From Anaerolineales bacterium (GTDB lineage Bacteria > Chloroflexota > Anaerolineae > Anaerolineales > Villigracilaceae), in NCBI GenBank assembly GCA_016789025.1, contig JAEURC010000052.1, positions 19,514 through 83,513 of the forward strand: DNA of 64,000 nucleotides, read 5' to 3'. The notes under the pieces were generated by a model, which was not told the origin of the DNA, ran no database searches, and saw nothing but the letters and a program-made list of their open reading frames with translations. Within the stretch, counting starts at the first letter, position 1. Each line of letters starts with the position of its first letter. Positions 1 through 8,876 of the stretch are shown in pieces. A program made the translations under genes and the position numbers.

Positions 1-188
1 CCGCCTATGCCTGGGATTTTGAAACCGAATTATGGGTGCAATTATCAGATAACAACATGACCATCACCATCCCCAACCCGGATCGTTTTGTCGCCTCCAA
101 TGGCGAGGTGCGCATCCGCGTGGTTCAGGATCAATCCGCGTATACCGAGATCACAGCCACATCCATCAATATGGAAGTGAAGCCATGA
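1..188 (+). CDS. C-terminal end of an unidentified protein (5' end outside window)
   Basis: The last 61 codons of an upstream gene, in the frame closing at TGA 186-188. The tail is hydrophilic with alternating beta-branched and aromatic residues and ends in ATSINMEVKP. It has no membrane segment, which would fit the last strands of a beta-sandwich domain, but I cannot assign a family. Its stop overlaps the ATG of the following ABC ATPase (ATGA), so the two are translationally coupled and this gene is probably the first visible member of the exporter operon. Confidence 0.7.
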   Translation, partial: AYAWDFETELWVQLSDNNMTITIPNPDRFVASNGEVRIRVVQDQSAYTEITATSINMEVKP

Positions 189-1147
189 GCGCGATCATCG
201 AGATCAAAGACCTGAGCAAGCGCTTTGCCCGGCGGCTCGCGGTGAACAACGTCAATCTTTCCATCGAAAGCGGCGAGATCTTCGGCTTGGTCGGTCCCAA
301 CGGCGCGGGCAAGACCACCACCATGCGCATGGTCGTCGCCCTGCTCCAGCCCGATCGCGGCGAGATCACCGTGGGCGGGCATTCCGTGCGCAAATTTCCA
401 CGCGAAGTTCGCCGCATGATCGGCTTCATGCCCGATTCGTTCGGCGTATATAACGACATGACCGTGCAAGAGTACCTCGACTTCTTCGGCGCCTGCTACA
501 AGATTCCCCCCTCTCAGCGCAAAACCCTCATCAACGACCTGCTTCAACTGGTGGACATCGCCCACCGCCGGGACGACATGGTGGATACCCTCTCGCGCGG
601 ACTCAAACAACGCCTCTCCATCGCCCGCGTCCTGATCCACGACCCCAGCATTCTCATCCTCGACGAGCCCGCCTCCGGGTTGGACCCTCGTGCGCGCGTC
701 GAAATCCGGGAACTCCTGTTGGAGATCGCGCGTCTCGGAAAAACGATCATTTTCTCCAGCCACATCCTCGCCGACGTGGCGGAACTCTGCACCCGCGTGG
801 GAATCATGGAAGGCGGCAAGTTGGTGGCGCTCGGCGCGCTCAACGAGCTGACGGAAAAGGTCATGCCGCATCGCTTGATCCGCATCGCGTTGTTGAATCA
901 GGTCGAGCCGGAGCAGGCGCAAAACGCGCTCGCCGCATTGCCGGGCATCTCCGCCGTCCGCGCGCAGGACGGACTCGGAAAAGCCGGTTGGCTATCCCTC
1001 GAAGCCGAGTTCACCGGCGACGACGCCTCTCTGCGCGGACTCCTCTCCGCTTTGGTCTCGCAAGGGCTCCCCATCATCCACTTCAGCGAAGAGACCCAAG
1101 ACCTTGAAGAGGTCTTCATGCGAACCACGCGCGGGATCGTCTCATAA
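185..1147 (+). CDS. ABC transporter ATP-binding protein (ABC-2 exporter type)
   Basis: Nucleotide-binding subunit of an ABC-2 type exporter, 320 residues, cytoplasmic. Visible motifs are Walker A GPNGAGKTT (about 37-45), signature LSRGLKQRLSIAR (about 136-148), Walker B ILILDEP with catalytic Glu161, D-loop SGLD and the switch His in SSH (about 193). The Q-loop reads FMPDSFGVYND, so the usual Gln is replaced; from memory this is typical of the GldA/CcmA-like branch. About 95 residues follow the NBD, as in many exporters of drugs or envelope components. The start overlaps the previous stop (ATGA). The permease gene follows after a 171-base gap holding a repeat. The substrate is unknown; the downstream MoxR/VWA genes suggest a cell-envelope role. 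Confidence 0.93.
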   Translation: MSAIIEIKDLSKRFARRLAVNNVNLSIESGEIFGLVGPNGAGKTTTMRMVVALLQPDRGEITVGGHSVRKFPREVRRMIGFMPDSFGVYNDMTVQEYLDFFGACYKIPPSQRKTLINDLLQLVDIAHRRDDMVDTLSRGLKQRLSIARVLIHDPSILILDEPASGLDPRARVEIRELLLEIARLGKTIIFSSHILADVAELCTRVGIMEGGKLVALGALNELTEKVMPHRLIRIALLNQVEPEQAQNALAALPGISAVRAQDGLGKAGWLSLEAEFTGDDASLRGLLSALVSQGLPIIHFSEETQDLEEVFMRTTRGIVS

Positions 1148-1151
1148 TGGC

Positions 1152-1262
1152 ATGTCATTCTGAGCGGAGCGAAGAATCTCTGACATCATCCAAGAGATTC
1201 TTCGCCGCAAAGAACAGGAGCGCGTCTCACATCGTCCCGATGTCCTTCGGGAGAATGACATT
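1152..1262. repeat. Imperfect inverted repeat of the GTCATTCTGAG type
   Basis: The sequence opens with TGTCATTCTGAGCGGAGC and closes with GGGAGAATGACA. Between them AAGAATCTC and GAGATTCTTCG also pair, so the whole forms a long interrupted hairpin between the ABC ATPase and permease genes. A related copy lies at 45952-46043. From memory, such elements are widespread in environmental bacterial genomes. It has no coding capacity. Confidence 0.75.
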
Positions 1263-1318
1263 GTTTAGGATAATAAGCAACGCGGCTAAAAAAGTTTGAA
1301 GTACGTATAGGAACCAAC

Positions 1319-2269
1319 ATGGAATCCACAACCTCCATTCCTGAAGCCCCCAAAAAGATCGAGCGGCAGAGCCTCCTCAGCCGTTTTATAGACAACCCCG
1401 TCATCCTCAAAGAACTGCGCGGCAGGATGCGCGGCGGGCAAGCCTTTGTCTTGCTCAGCATCTACCTTGGGCTGATCGCCATGTTCATCCTGTTTGTCTA
1501 CAGTGTCATCTCCCCAGTCTATTCATTCGGGTTTGACCCAAGCGCCCGTCAAGACGCCGGCAAAGCGATCTTCGGCACGGTGGTCTTGCTCGAACTCCTG
1601 CTGGTCAGTTTCATCGCGCCCGGTCTCACCGCCGGGGCGATCACCTCCGAGCGCGAACATCAGACCTATGAGATACTGCGCACCACATTGCTCTCGGCGC
1701 GCTCGCTGGTGTTGGGCAAACTTGGTTCTGCCTTTGCCTACATCTTTCTTTTGATCCTCACCGCCATCCCCCTGCAAAGTATCGCATTTTTATTGGGCGG
1801 CGTGGGCGTAGGCGAATTGATCGCCTCCGGGTTGATGCTGATCGTCACCGCGGTTTTCTTTTGCACGCTGGGCATCTTCTTCTCCAGCCTCCTCAAACGG
1901 ACGCTCGCCGCCACCGTCAGTTCGTACGCCGCGATCCTCTTTTCATTTTTCGTGATCGTGTTCATCTTTTTCCTCATTGCGTATACAGAGGCGCTTTCCT
2001 ATAACAGCATTATCGAAGAATTTGCCGAATACATCCTAGGCTTGATCATCTGGGCGCTGGTTTGCACAAACCCCCTCATGGCGGCGATCATCAGCGAAGT
2101 GATTCTTGTGGAAGATCAAAGTCTGTTCTACACTACGAGCCAAATGTTCGGCTCGAACGGACCGGCCTTCCTCCCCTCGCCATGGATCGTGTACGTCCTG
2201 TTCTATGCGGGCTTCACCCTGCTCTTGATCTTCCTCAGCATCCAATTGGTAAAACGCCCGGAACGGTGA
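1319..2269 (+). CDS. ABC-2 type transporter permease
   Basis: Integral membrane subunit partnering the ATPase upstream; 316 residues. The N-terminus carries NPVILKELRGRMRG, an amphipathic stretch ahead of the first membrane helix that is usual in ABC-2 permeases. About six to seven hydrophobic segments follow, near residues 41-62, 84-107, 139-160, 164-188, 200-221, 236-258 and 289-311. The motif AGAITSEREHQTYEILRTT after the second helix is the coupling region seen in GldF/NosY-like permeases. The start is ATG with AGGAACC just upstream. The next gene begins 3 bases after the stop, so the two are co-translated. Substrate not deducible. Confidence 0.88.
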   Translation: MESTTSIPEAPKKIERQSLLSRFIDNPVILKELRGRMRGGQAFVLLSIYLGLIAMFILFVYSVISPVYSFGFDPSARQDAGKAIFGTVVLLELLLVSFIAPGLTAGAITSEREHQTYEILRTTLLSARSLVLGKLGSAFAYIFLLILTAIPLQSIAFLLGGVGVGELIASGLMLIVTAVFFCTLGIFFSSLLKRTLAATVSSYAAILFSFFVIVFIFFLIAYTEALSYNSIIEEFAEYILGLIIWALVCTNPLMAAIISEVILVEDQSLFYTTSQMFGSNGPAFLPSPWIVYVLFYAGFTLLLIFLSIQLVKRPER

Positions 2270-2272
2270 GCC

Positions 2273-3847
2273 ATGTCAACCATCTCCGAACTCAACCAAC
2301 CCCTCCACGCCTGGATTCGCCGCCTGCGGATACAGCGCGCGCTCACGTGGTCTCTGCGCGGCCTGATCGTCGGTCTGCTGTTATCGCTTGCTGTCGGGTC
2401 GCTCATGCTGTATCAAACCAAAATCCTGCGGGCTGAATTCCTCGCGCTCGTCCTCTCGTCAGCGCTTCTCGCCTCCATTCTTTTTGGATTGATCGCCGCC
2501 CTCCGACGGATTCGTCCCCTCGACGCCGCCCGCCGCTTCGACCTTCTCTTCCATTTGGACGAACGCGTCAGCACCGCCGTCGAGCTGACTCGCCTCCCCA
2601 GCCGCATCCCGCCCGATCTGCTTGATCGCCAACTCGCCGACGCAGTGACCGCCGCGCGGAAGGTGAATCCGCGCCGTGACCTGCCACTGCAAACAAAACC
2701 GCGCGAGGCGCTCATCGCTGTGTTGTGCGTCGCGTTGACGTCCCTCGTCTGGTTTCGCGGCGAGGCGATGTTTCAAGCCGCGCAACAAGCGCGCAACGTC
2801 GAACAAGCCGTGCAAGAACAAGTTACCCAGATCGAAGAGATCATTCAACAGATCGAAGCGAACGACGCGCTGACCGACGAGCAAAAGCAAGCCATCACCG
2901 AACCGCTCAAAGAGGCGCTACAGGCATTGCATGATAATCCCTCGCTTGAAAATTCTGTGTCAGTGTTGACCAACACCGGCGAAGAATTGCAAGCGCTCTC
3001 AGACCCGCAAGCGCAGCAGACGAACGAAGCGCTGAAAGAGGCGGGGAATCAACTCGCGAATCAAAACGGCAGTCCGCTTGAATCGGTGGGGGAGCAATTG
3101 GCGCAGGGCAACGCCGTCAACGCCGCGACGGAACTTGCGAACATTGATCCCAGCCAGTTGAGCGCGGAGGAGCAAGCGCAACTCGCCGATCAGTTGAACG
3201 CGCTGGCAGAGTCGCTTCAATCTACGAATCCCGAATTGGCGAATCAACTTAATCAGGCGGCGGAGGCTCTGCAAAACGGCGATGTCCAAGCCGCGCAACA
3301 AGCGTTGGATCAAGCCGCGCAATCCCTCGCGCAAACGGGACAGCAAGTCGCGTCGTCGCAGATCGCAAGCCAGACCGCGAGTCAACTTCAACAAGGGGCG
3401 GGGCAGGTGTTGGCGGCGGGAGGCGGAGGTCAGCAGGCGAGTCAGGGGAATCAAAGCGGGCAAAATGCCGGGGGTGGCGGGGCAGGCTCAGGATCCGGAA
3501 ATGAATCGGGCGAGTCCCAAGGCGGAAACGAAGCGGGGAGCGATCCCATCGCGCAGAACAACGGGCCCGGCGATGGCGGCGAATCATCCTACGAACAAAT
3601 TTACGCGCCGCAATTGTTGGGAGGCGAAGGCGGCGAGCAGGTGAACCTGCCGCCCTCCGACCCGAACAGCGGCGAGGTGATCGGGCAGGGACCGACGACG
3701 CCGGGCAGTCCCGGCGAAAGCACGGTTCCGTATAACGAAGTGTATTCGCAATACCAGCAGGTCAATAACGAGGCGATCGAAAACGGAAGCGTTCCGCCCG
3801 CGTTCATTCAGATCGTCAAAAATTATTTCGATTCGTTGAAACCGTAG
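2273..3847 (+). CDS. Membrane-anchored Gln/Ala-rich coiled-coil protein
   Basis: Unassigned 524-residue protein. There are hydrophobic helices at about 24-46, 57-80 and 147-165. A long region (about 170-375) follows, rich in Gln, Ala, Leu and Asn with heptad-like spacing, predicted as coiled coil. After that comes a Gly/Gln/Ser-rich low-complexity segment (about 380-455), then a hydrophilic C-terminus ending VKNYFDSLKP. The layout of three membrane helices plus a long helical, low-complexity tail recalls DUF4175-like proteins that neighbour MoxR genes, but I cannot confirm membership. It starts 3 bases after the permease stop and is followed by MoxR, so it is likely a structural or scaffold part of the same envelope system. 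Confidence 0.8.
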   Translation: MSTISELNQPLHAWIRRLRIQRALTWSLRGLIVGLLLSLAVGSLMLYQTKILRAEFLALVLSSALLASILFGLIAALRRIRPLDAARRFDLLFHLDERVSTAVELTRLPSRIPPDLLDRQLADAVTAARKVNPRRDLPLQTKPREALIAVLCVALTSLVWFRGEAMFQAAQQARNVEQAVQEQVTQIEEIIQQIEANDALTDEQKQAITEPLKEALQALHDNPSLENSVSVLTNTGEELQALSDPQAQQTNEALKEAGNQLANQNGSPLESVGEQLAQGNAVNAATELANIDPSQLSAEEQAQLADQLNALAESLQSTNPELANQLNQAAEALQNGDVQAAQQALDQAAQSLAQTGQQVASSQIASQTASQLQQGAGQVLAAGGGGQQASQGNQSGQNAGGGGAGSGSGNESGESQGGNEAGSDPIAQNNGPGDGGESSYEQIYAPQLLGGEGGEQVNLPPSDPNSGEVIGQGPTTPGSPGESTVPYNEVYSQYQQVNNEAIENGSVPPAFIQIVKNYFDSLKP

Positions 3848-3917
3848 AACGCAGCCGCAGAGAACACAGAGATTTTGAGATTTTTCTCTGAGAACTCTGC
3901 GGTCTCTGTGGCTAAAC
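3848..3917. repeat. Imperfect inverted repeat (CGCAGAGAACACAGAG type)
   Basis: CCGCAGAGAACACAGAGA pairs imperfectly with CTCTGAGAACTCTGCGG and the following CTCTGTGGC, with an A/T-rich centre. It occupies the first part of the 264-base gap between the coiled-coil gene and moxR. Relatives lie at 3977-4046, 8690-8868, 37130-37204 and 40566-40645. Confidence 0.7.
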
Positions 3918-3976
3918 ATCTCGCAATCACAAGCGACATGTTGCACTTTTCTAAATTAATCGAGCAATAAACCAAA

Positions 3977-4046
3977 CCACTGAGACACGGAGACGCAGAG
4001 AAAACCAATTAAAAACTCCGTGACTCAGTGTCTCCGTGGTTCAAAA
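3977..4046. repeat. Second imperfect inverted repeat ahead of moxR
   Basis: CCACTGAGACACGGAGACGC on the left pairs with GACTCAGTGTCTCCGTGG on the right around an AT-rich loop. The word content matches the element at 3848-3917, but the sequence differs. With that element it fills the gap before the MoxR gene, leaving only about 65 bases for a promoter and ribosome binding site. Confidence 0.7.
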
Positions 4047-4111
4047 CGAAGCGGAAGGATTGCTCGGTTTAATTGTTAATCTACAAAATGTCGCGTTACA
4101 TGGAGATATAC

Positions 4112-5089
4112 ATGACTTTAACCGTTGACCAATTTCTCGCGCGCGCAGAAACGATCGAAAATGAAGTGGGGCGCGTCATCGTCGGGCAAAGCGACGTGGT
4201 GCGGCATGTGCTGGTGAGCATCCTCGCGGGCGGGCATGTGTTGCTCGAAGGCGTGCCGGGACTCGGCAAGACGATGCTGATCCGCACGCTGGGCGAGGCG
4301 CTAGATTTGAAATTCTCGCGCATTCAATTCACGCCCGATATGATGCCCGCCGACATTATCGGCACGGAGATCCTCAGCGACTCGAACGGGTCGCGCGAGT
4401 TCCGTTTCCGCCGCGGACCGGTGTTTGCCAATTTGATCCTCGCGGACGAGATCAACCGCGCCACGCCGAAGACTCAATCGGCGTTGCTCGAAGCCATGCA
4501 AGAAACTTCGGTGACGGCGGCGCAACAGACCTATCGTCTCGATGAGCCGTTCTTCGTGATGGCGACTCAGAATCCGCTTGAAATGGAAGGGACGTATCCC
4601 TTGCCCGAAGCGCAACTGGATCGCTTCTTCTTTAAAGTTAACGTGAATATGCCGAACGTGAACGAGATGGTCGAGATCATGGATCGCACAACCGGCAAAG
4701 ACTCTCCCTCGGCGAACAAGGTCGTCAGCGGCGCGGAAATTTTGGAGATGCGCGAACTGGCGCGCGGCGTGCCGATGGCGTCGCACGTCAAAGAGTTTGT
4801 CGCGCGTTTGGTCCTCGCCACGCATCCCGAAGACCCGAACGGTTCGCCGCTGGTGAAAAAATTTGCGCGGTACGGCGTCTCGCCGCGCGGCGCACAGGCA
4901 TTGACGTTAGGCGCCAAAGTCACCGCGCTGTTGAACGGTCGCTTCAACGTCGCCTTCGAAGACATCAAAGCCGTCGCTCCCGCCGCGCTGAGGCATCGCC
5001 TGTTGTTGAACTTCGACGGTTTGGCAGAGGGAGTGAAGACGGATGATGTGATCGGCGAGTTGATCAGTACTTTGGCAATATCTGTTTAA
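4112..5089 (+). CDS. MoxR family AAA+ ATPase
   Basis: Cytoplasmic AAA+ chaperone of the MoxR family, 325 residues, expected to act with VWA-domain proteins in assembling or activating partner complexes. Visible are Walker A GVPGLGKT, Walker B LILADEINRA, sensor-1 ATQNP followed by the family-specific EGTYPLPEAQLDRFFFK, and a C-terminal lid domain with sensor-2 (GVSPRGAQAL). I placed the start at ATG 4112 because TGGAGA lies 6-10 bases upstream; an in-frame ATG at 4073 has no such signal. It is followed by DUF58 and VWA genes, the classical MoxR neighbourhood. Confidence 0.95.
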   Translation: MTLTVDQFLARAETIENEVGRVIVGQSDVVRHVLVSILAGGHVLLEGVPGLGKTMLIRTLGEALDLKFSRIQFTPDMMPADIIGTEILSDSNGSREFRFRRGPVFANLILADEINRATPKTQSALLEAMQETSVTAAQQTYRLDEPFFVMATQNPLEMEGTYPLPEAQLDRFFFKVNVNMPNVNEMVEIMDRTTGKDSPSANKVVSGAEILEMRELARGVPMASHVKEFVARLVLATHPEDPNGSPLVKKFARYGVSPRGAQALTLGAKVTALLNGRFNVAFEDIKAVAPAALRHRLLLNFDGLAEGVKTDDVIGELISTLAISV

Positions 5090-5097
5090 AAAACTTC

Positions 5098-5239
5098 GGT
5101 GGTCGAGTAGACAGCGGCGCTCTTCCGCTGTCGTATCGAGACCACCAGAATACATACAATCTTTTGTTACAAGAATTTCTTTACGTCGTGGTGGTTTCGA
5201 TACGTCCCGCGACGAGCATCGCGGAACTACTCAACCACC
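5098..5239. repeat. Long two-hairpin repeat, family C copy 1
   Basis: Two hairpin modules face each other. Module 1 (5098-5146) runs GGTGGTCGAGTAG - hairpin - CGTATCGAGACCACC. Module 2 (5190-5239) runs GGTGGTTTCGATACG - hairpin - CTACTCAACCACC. Between them lies an A/T-rich centre containing TTGTTACAAGAATTTC. The same plan recurs at 12829-12968 and 15060-15180, and as a half copy at 29850-29929. The tips differ between copies. It is non-coding and fills the moxR-DUF58 gap. Confidence 0.85.
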
Positions 5240-5312
5240 GATTTGGAATCAAACAAACCTTCTTTCCTCTTTCATCTTTCATTTCATCCTTCATCCTTCA
5301 AAATTCCTCCTT

Positions 5313-6194
5313 ATGCTCTTCGACGAATCCACCCTCCGCAAATTAAACCAACTCACCCTCATCGCCTCGCGCATCCGCAGTGGAGCGATGAAGGGCGAGC
5401 GGCGTTCCTCGCGGCGCGGTTCCAGCGTGGAATTTGCCGACTATCGCAACTACGCGCCCGGCGACGATCTGCGCCGACTCGATTGGAACATTTACGCGCG
5501 GCTCGAGCGTCCGTTCATCAAATTGCTTGAAGAGGAAGAAGACCTAGCCGTTCACGTTCTGATTGACGGCTCGCAATCCATGGATTGGGGCGAGGGCGCG
5601 CAAAATAAATTCCAATACGCGCTGAAACTCGCGGCGGGACTCGGCGCGGTCACGCTCGCTTCGGGCGACGCGCTGACGATCGGACTGCTCCAACAAGGCA
5701 AAGTCGCATCCGAGTTCGGTCCCTCGCGCGGAGGAGCCTCGCTTGCGCGATTATTCCGCTTTCTCGAAAATCTCGAACCCGGCGGCGAAACGAATCTCAA
5801 CCGGGCGATGCGCGACTACTCGATCATCCCTCGCCGCGCGGGACTCGTCATCCTGCTCTCCGACCTGTTCGCAAACGACGGCTACGAAACGGGTCTGCGT
5901 CAACTCATGGGGCGCGGACACGAAGCCGCGCTGGTCCACGTCCTCGCGCCCGACGAACTCGATCCGCCGCTTGCGGGCGACATCCAACTCGTGGACATCG
6001 AAACGAATCAGACTCAAGACGTGTCGCTCGACGGCGGCTTGCGCGAACGCTACCGAACCCGCGCCCGCGCCTGGATCCAATCCACGCAAGCCGAGTGCCG
6101 CAAACGCAACATCCGCTACCTCGAGGCGGTCACGAGCCAAACGTGGGACCACATCCTGCTCCTTGAAATGAGAAGGGCTGGGTTTGTAAAATGA
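5313..6194 (+). CDS. DUF58 domain-containing protein (VWA-like)
   Basis: 293-residue cytoplasmic protein of the DUF58 family, usual partner of MoxR ATPases. The hallmark block RRGSSVEFADYRNYAPGDD followed by LRRLDWNIYARLERPF lies at about 36-72. A VWA-like region follows, with the metal-site motif DGSQSM near residue 84. Length is normal for the family. No clear Shine-Dalgarno precedes ATG 5313; the upstream 60 bases are a C/T-rich low-complexity tract built of words such as TTTCATCC. The context (MoxR before, two VWA membrane proteins after) supports a role in the same complex. The biochemical function of the family is not established. Confidence 0.92.
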   Translation: MLFDESTLRKLNQLTLIASRIRSGAMKGERRSSRRGSSVEFADYRNYAPGDDLRRLDWNIYARLERPFIKLLEEEEDLAVHVLIDGSQSMDWGEGAQNKFQYALKLAAGLGAVTLASGDALTIGLLQQGKVASEFGPSRGGASLARLFRFLENLEPGGETNLNRAMRDYSIIPRRAGLVILLSDLFANDGYETGLRQLMGRGHEAALVHVLAPDELDPPLAGDIQLVDIETNQTQDVSLDGGLRERYRTRARAWIQSTQAECRKRNIRYLEAVTSQTWDHILLLEMRRAGFVK

Positions 6195-6293
6195 CAACTA
6201 CTGCGTATTTCGTATTGTGAAGTCATGCAATCATAATTTTCTCTTTCCCCACGGGTTGAAGAGTGTAAAGTAAATTTTATTTTGGAGAATGTC

Positions 6294-6710
6294 ATGAATT
6301 CATTCAGCACAAAACTTAGCAAGGGACTTTGGGGATGGCTAATTGTCATTTTCGCAATAAATGGATGCACAAGTAGCAAACCGACTCTTGAAGAACTCAG
6401 CCAGAGTTATAAACAAAATCATGATTACGAGAGTCTCGTTTCAATTTTGCCATATCTAAACTTCACGATGACACGTGCGGAAGTTGAAGATCTATTAGGC
6501 AAACCAGACAGTTGCTTCAATTCAACATCATGCCTATATGTTACGACCAAAACCGTGATCGCTTACTGCCCAACTCAAAACGTAGTATCTCAACAATCGT
6601 GTTCTAGCCATTATATAGTTTTGGCAGTGGGTTATCATTTGGTAGACAGTATTAATAGTTCACCACAAGATGTTTTATGGACATTTACTTTGTCCCCTGT
6701 TGGCGAATAA
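6294..6710 (+). CDS. Small lipoprotein of unknown function
   Basis: 138-residue predicted lipoprotein, exported and lipid-anchored. The N-terminus has Lys residues, then a hydrophobic run WGWLIVIFAINGC that ends in a lipobox-like INGC, with the lipidated Cys at about 24. The remainder is soluble with four further Cys residues, which could form disulfides, and the segment YLNFTMTRAEVEDLLGKPD, reminiscent of SmpA/OmlA-type BamE folds (the TxxEVxxLLGxP pattern). That link is tentative. The start was chosen at ATG 6294, preceded by TTGGAG; a TTG lies upstream. It interrupts the DUF58-VWA series and has lower GC than its neighbours, suggesting later insertion. Confidence 0.75.
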   Translation: MNSFSTKLSKGLWGWLIVIFAINGCTSSKPTLEELSQSYKQNHDYESLVSILPYLNFTMTRAEVEDLLGKPDSCFNSTSCLYVTTKTVIAYCPTQNVVSQQSCSSHYIVLAVGYHLVDSINSSPQDVLWTFTLSPVGE

Positions 6711-6772
6711 AACAATCTTTCTTCTTTCCTCTTTCCTCGTATCCCGTATCTCGTAACCCGTATCTCGTACCC

Positions 6773-8707
6773 ATGCAACTCCTCACCCCCCTCGCCCTCA
6801 CCCTCGCCGCGCTCGCCGTTCCTATCATTCTCCTCTACATGCTCAAACTGCGCCGCAAACAGGAGACGGTCTCCTCCACATTCCTCTGGCGCCAACTTCT
6901 GCGCGAGCAACAAGCCAACGCGCCGTGGCAAAAACTCAAACGCAACCTCCTGCTCCTCCTGCAACTCCTCATCCTCGCCGCGCTCGTCTTTGCCCTCGCC
7001 CGCCCCGCGCTGCAAGTCCCCGTCGTCGCCAGCGGATCGGTGATCGTCCTGCTCGACGCCTCCGCTTCGATGAACGCGGTGGATGTGAACCCAACCCGCT
7101 TCGACTCGGCGCGCGACTCCGTCCTCGACCTCATCAACGGACTCTCCCCCGCTTCTTCCCTGACCTTGATTCTGGTCGCCGAGAAGCCCCAAACTTTGAT
7201 CGCCGCCGAAACCGACAAATCCCTGCTGAGGCAAGCGCTCGACAACGCGCAAGCCTCGCAAGGATCAGCCGACTGGGAATCCGCCTTCGCGCTTGCGGCG
7301 GGCGCGGGGAGTAACTCGACATTCGTCATCGTCTCCGACGGCGGCTTGCCCGAAAGCGGACTCCCCGCGTTGCCCGGCGAGGTCCGTTTCATTCCTGTCG
7401 GCGCATCGCAAAACAACCTCGCCATCTCCGCGCTGGCGTTGCGCCCAGCGCAAAAATCTCCGCAGTTATTCGCCGAAGTCACCAACTACGATTCAGCGGA
7501 CCGCAATGTGTTGCTCTCAATTTATTTCAACGATCAACTCATTGACGCGAGGCAATTATCCGTTCAAGCAAATTCAAGCCGCAGTCTCACCCTCGATGCT
7601 CTTTCCAACGAGAGCGGCATCTACAAAGCGACGATCACAACCCCCAATTCCAACAATTCTCTTAATTCTCTAAATCCTCCCAATTCTCAAAGTTCCATTA
7701 ACTCCCTCGACTCCCTTCCCCTCGACAACACCGCCTTCGCTGTTTTCCAATCTTCCTCTTCCCGCCGCGTTCTGCTCGTCTCAAACGGGAATCTGTTCCT
7801 CGAGCAACTGCTCGCCTCGTTGCCCGGCATTCAACCCTTCCGCGCCCTGCCCGCCGCCGACGGGACGATTCAAATGCCCAACGATCCGTTCGACCTCTAC
7901 ATCTTCGACGGAGTCGCGCCTCCCGAATTGCCGAAAGCGAACCTGTTGTTTGTGAACCCGTCGTCCAATCCGCTCTTTGAAGTCGGCGGGACGTATAACG
8001 AATTTCAAAACATGCAAGTTGATCAACATGCCCTCACTAACTTTGTGGATTGGAGCAATGTCCACATCCTGCAAGCGAAGACCGTGCAAACTCCCGCATG
8101 GGCAGAGACGTTGATCGAATCCGACTCGGGTCCGCTTGTGTTCGCGGGCGAGACGAAAGGTCAACGCATCGCGGCGCTCGCCTTCGACTTGAAAGAAAGC
8201 GACCTGCCGCTTCAGATCGCCTACCCGATCCTCTTTTCCAACCTGATCAACTACCTCGCGCCGCCCAGCGCCTTCGACGCGACGAGATCGCTGGAACCCG
8301 GCGAGAGCCTGTCCATTTTGCCTCCATCGAACGCGGAGCGCATCGTCGTCGCCTCGCCGTCAGACCAAGCCTATACGCTCGCGCTCGATCAAACCGTTTT
8401 CACGCAGACCGACGAACTCGGCTACTACGCGGTCAACTTCATCTCGGGCGATTCAAACCACGTCGAATATTTCGCCGTCAATCTTTTCGACGAAGCCGAA
8501 TCGAACATCAGCCCACGAGAGACGATTCAAATCGGACGGTCGACCGTCACGCCCACCGCCTCGCAACAGATCGGTCAACGCGAACTGTGGAGCTGGCTCG
8601 CCGCGCTGGCATTGCTCGTGCTGATGATCGAATGGCAGGTATTTCATCGCAGGCAAATTCCGTCATTGCCCATCTTTAGAAATAATTTGGACGCAGAAAA
8701 ACGCTGA
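6773..8707 (+). CDS. BatA-like membrane protein with VWA domain
   Basis: 644-residue membrane protein of the aerotolerance (BatA N-terminal) type. Residues 1-30 (first helix ending LLYMLKLRRKQE) and a second helix at about 58-78 form the BatA N-terminal unit. A VWA domain follows with MIDAS motif DASASM near residue 91. A beta-rich domain and a GATase-like region come next, and a C-terminal helix (WSWLAALALLVLMIEW, about 605-622) re-enters the membrane. Residues about 292-315 are a low-complexity Asn/Ser/Leu stretch encoded by a shuffled-word tract (7646-7716) that looks like an in-frame insertion. Start ATG 6773; upstream is a CGTATCTCGTA-type word repeat. Confidence 0.85.
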   Translation: MQLLTPLALTLAALAVPIILLYMLKLRRKQETVSSTFLWRQLLREQQANAPWQKLKRNLLLLLQLLILAALVFALARPALQVPVVASGSVIVLLDASASMNAVDVNPTRFDSARDSVLDLINGLSPASSLTLILVAEKPQTLIAAETDKSLLRQALDNAQASQGSADWESAFALAAGAGSNSTFVIVSDGGLPESGLPALPGEVRFIPVGASQNNLAISALALRPAQKSPQLFAEVTNYDSADRNVLLSIYFNDQLIDARQLSVQANSSRSLTLDALSNESGIYKATITTPNSNNSLNSLNPPNSQSSINSLDSLPLDNTAFAVFQSSSSRRVLLVSNGNLFLEQLLASLPGIQPFRALPAADGTIQMPNDPFDLYIFDGVAPPELPKANLLFVNPSSNPLFEVGGTYNEFQNMQVDQHALTNFVDWSNVHILQAKTVQTPAWAETLIESDSGPLVFAGETKGQRIAALAFDLKESDLPLQIAYPILFSNLINYLAPPSAFDATRSLEPGESLSILPPSNAERIVVASPSDQAYTLALDQTVFTQTDELGYYAVNFISGDSNHVEYFAVNLFDEAESNISPRETIQIGRSTVTPTASQQIGQRELWSWLAALALLVLMIEWQVFHRRQIPSLPIFRNNLDAEKR

Positions 8708-8868
8708 GAACACTGATTTTTTGATTCGGAGAAAAGATGAACAGAAGCCTGAAACCAAACGCCGCTCCTTCGACAACACGCGGAAGGAATGGTGACTCGC
8801 CCAACACAAATCTGAATCCCAAAAATAAGATCAGCGTTTTTCAGCGCGCTTCGCGGTCAGCGTCCCCA
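8690..8868. repeat. Large imperfect inverted repeat between the two VWA genes
   Basis: GACGCAGAAAAACGCTGAG on the left pairs with CAGCGTTTTTCAGCGCG and GGTCAGCGTCCCC on the right, with a roughly 100-base centre. It belongs to the same word family as the elements at 3848-4046. It fills the whole intergenic region and overlaps the 3' end of the upstream gene. I see no promoter in it. Confidence 0.6.
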
Positions 8869-8876
8869 AAGATTTT

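Noticed and set aside
131..922. 263-codon open frame on the - strand
   Set aside because: It is antisense to the ABC ATPase with Walker and signature motifs; no independent support.
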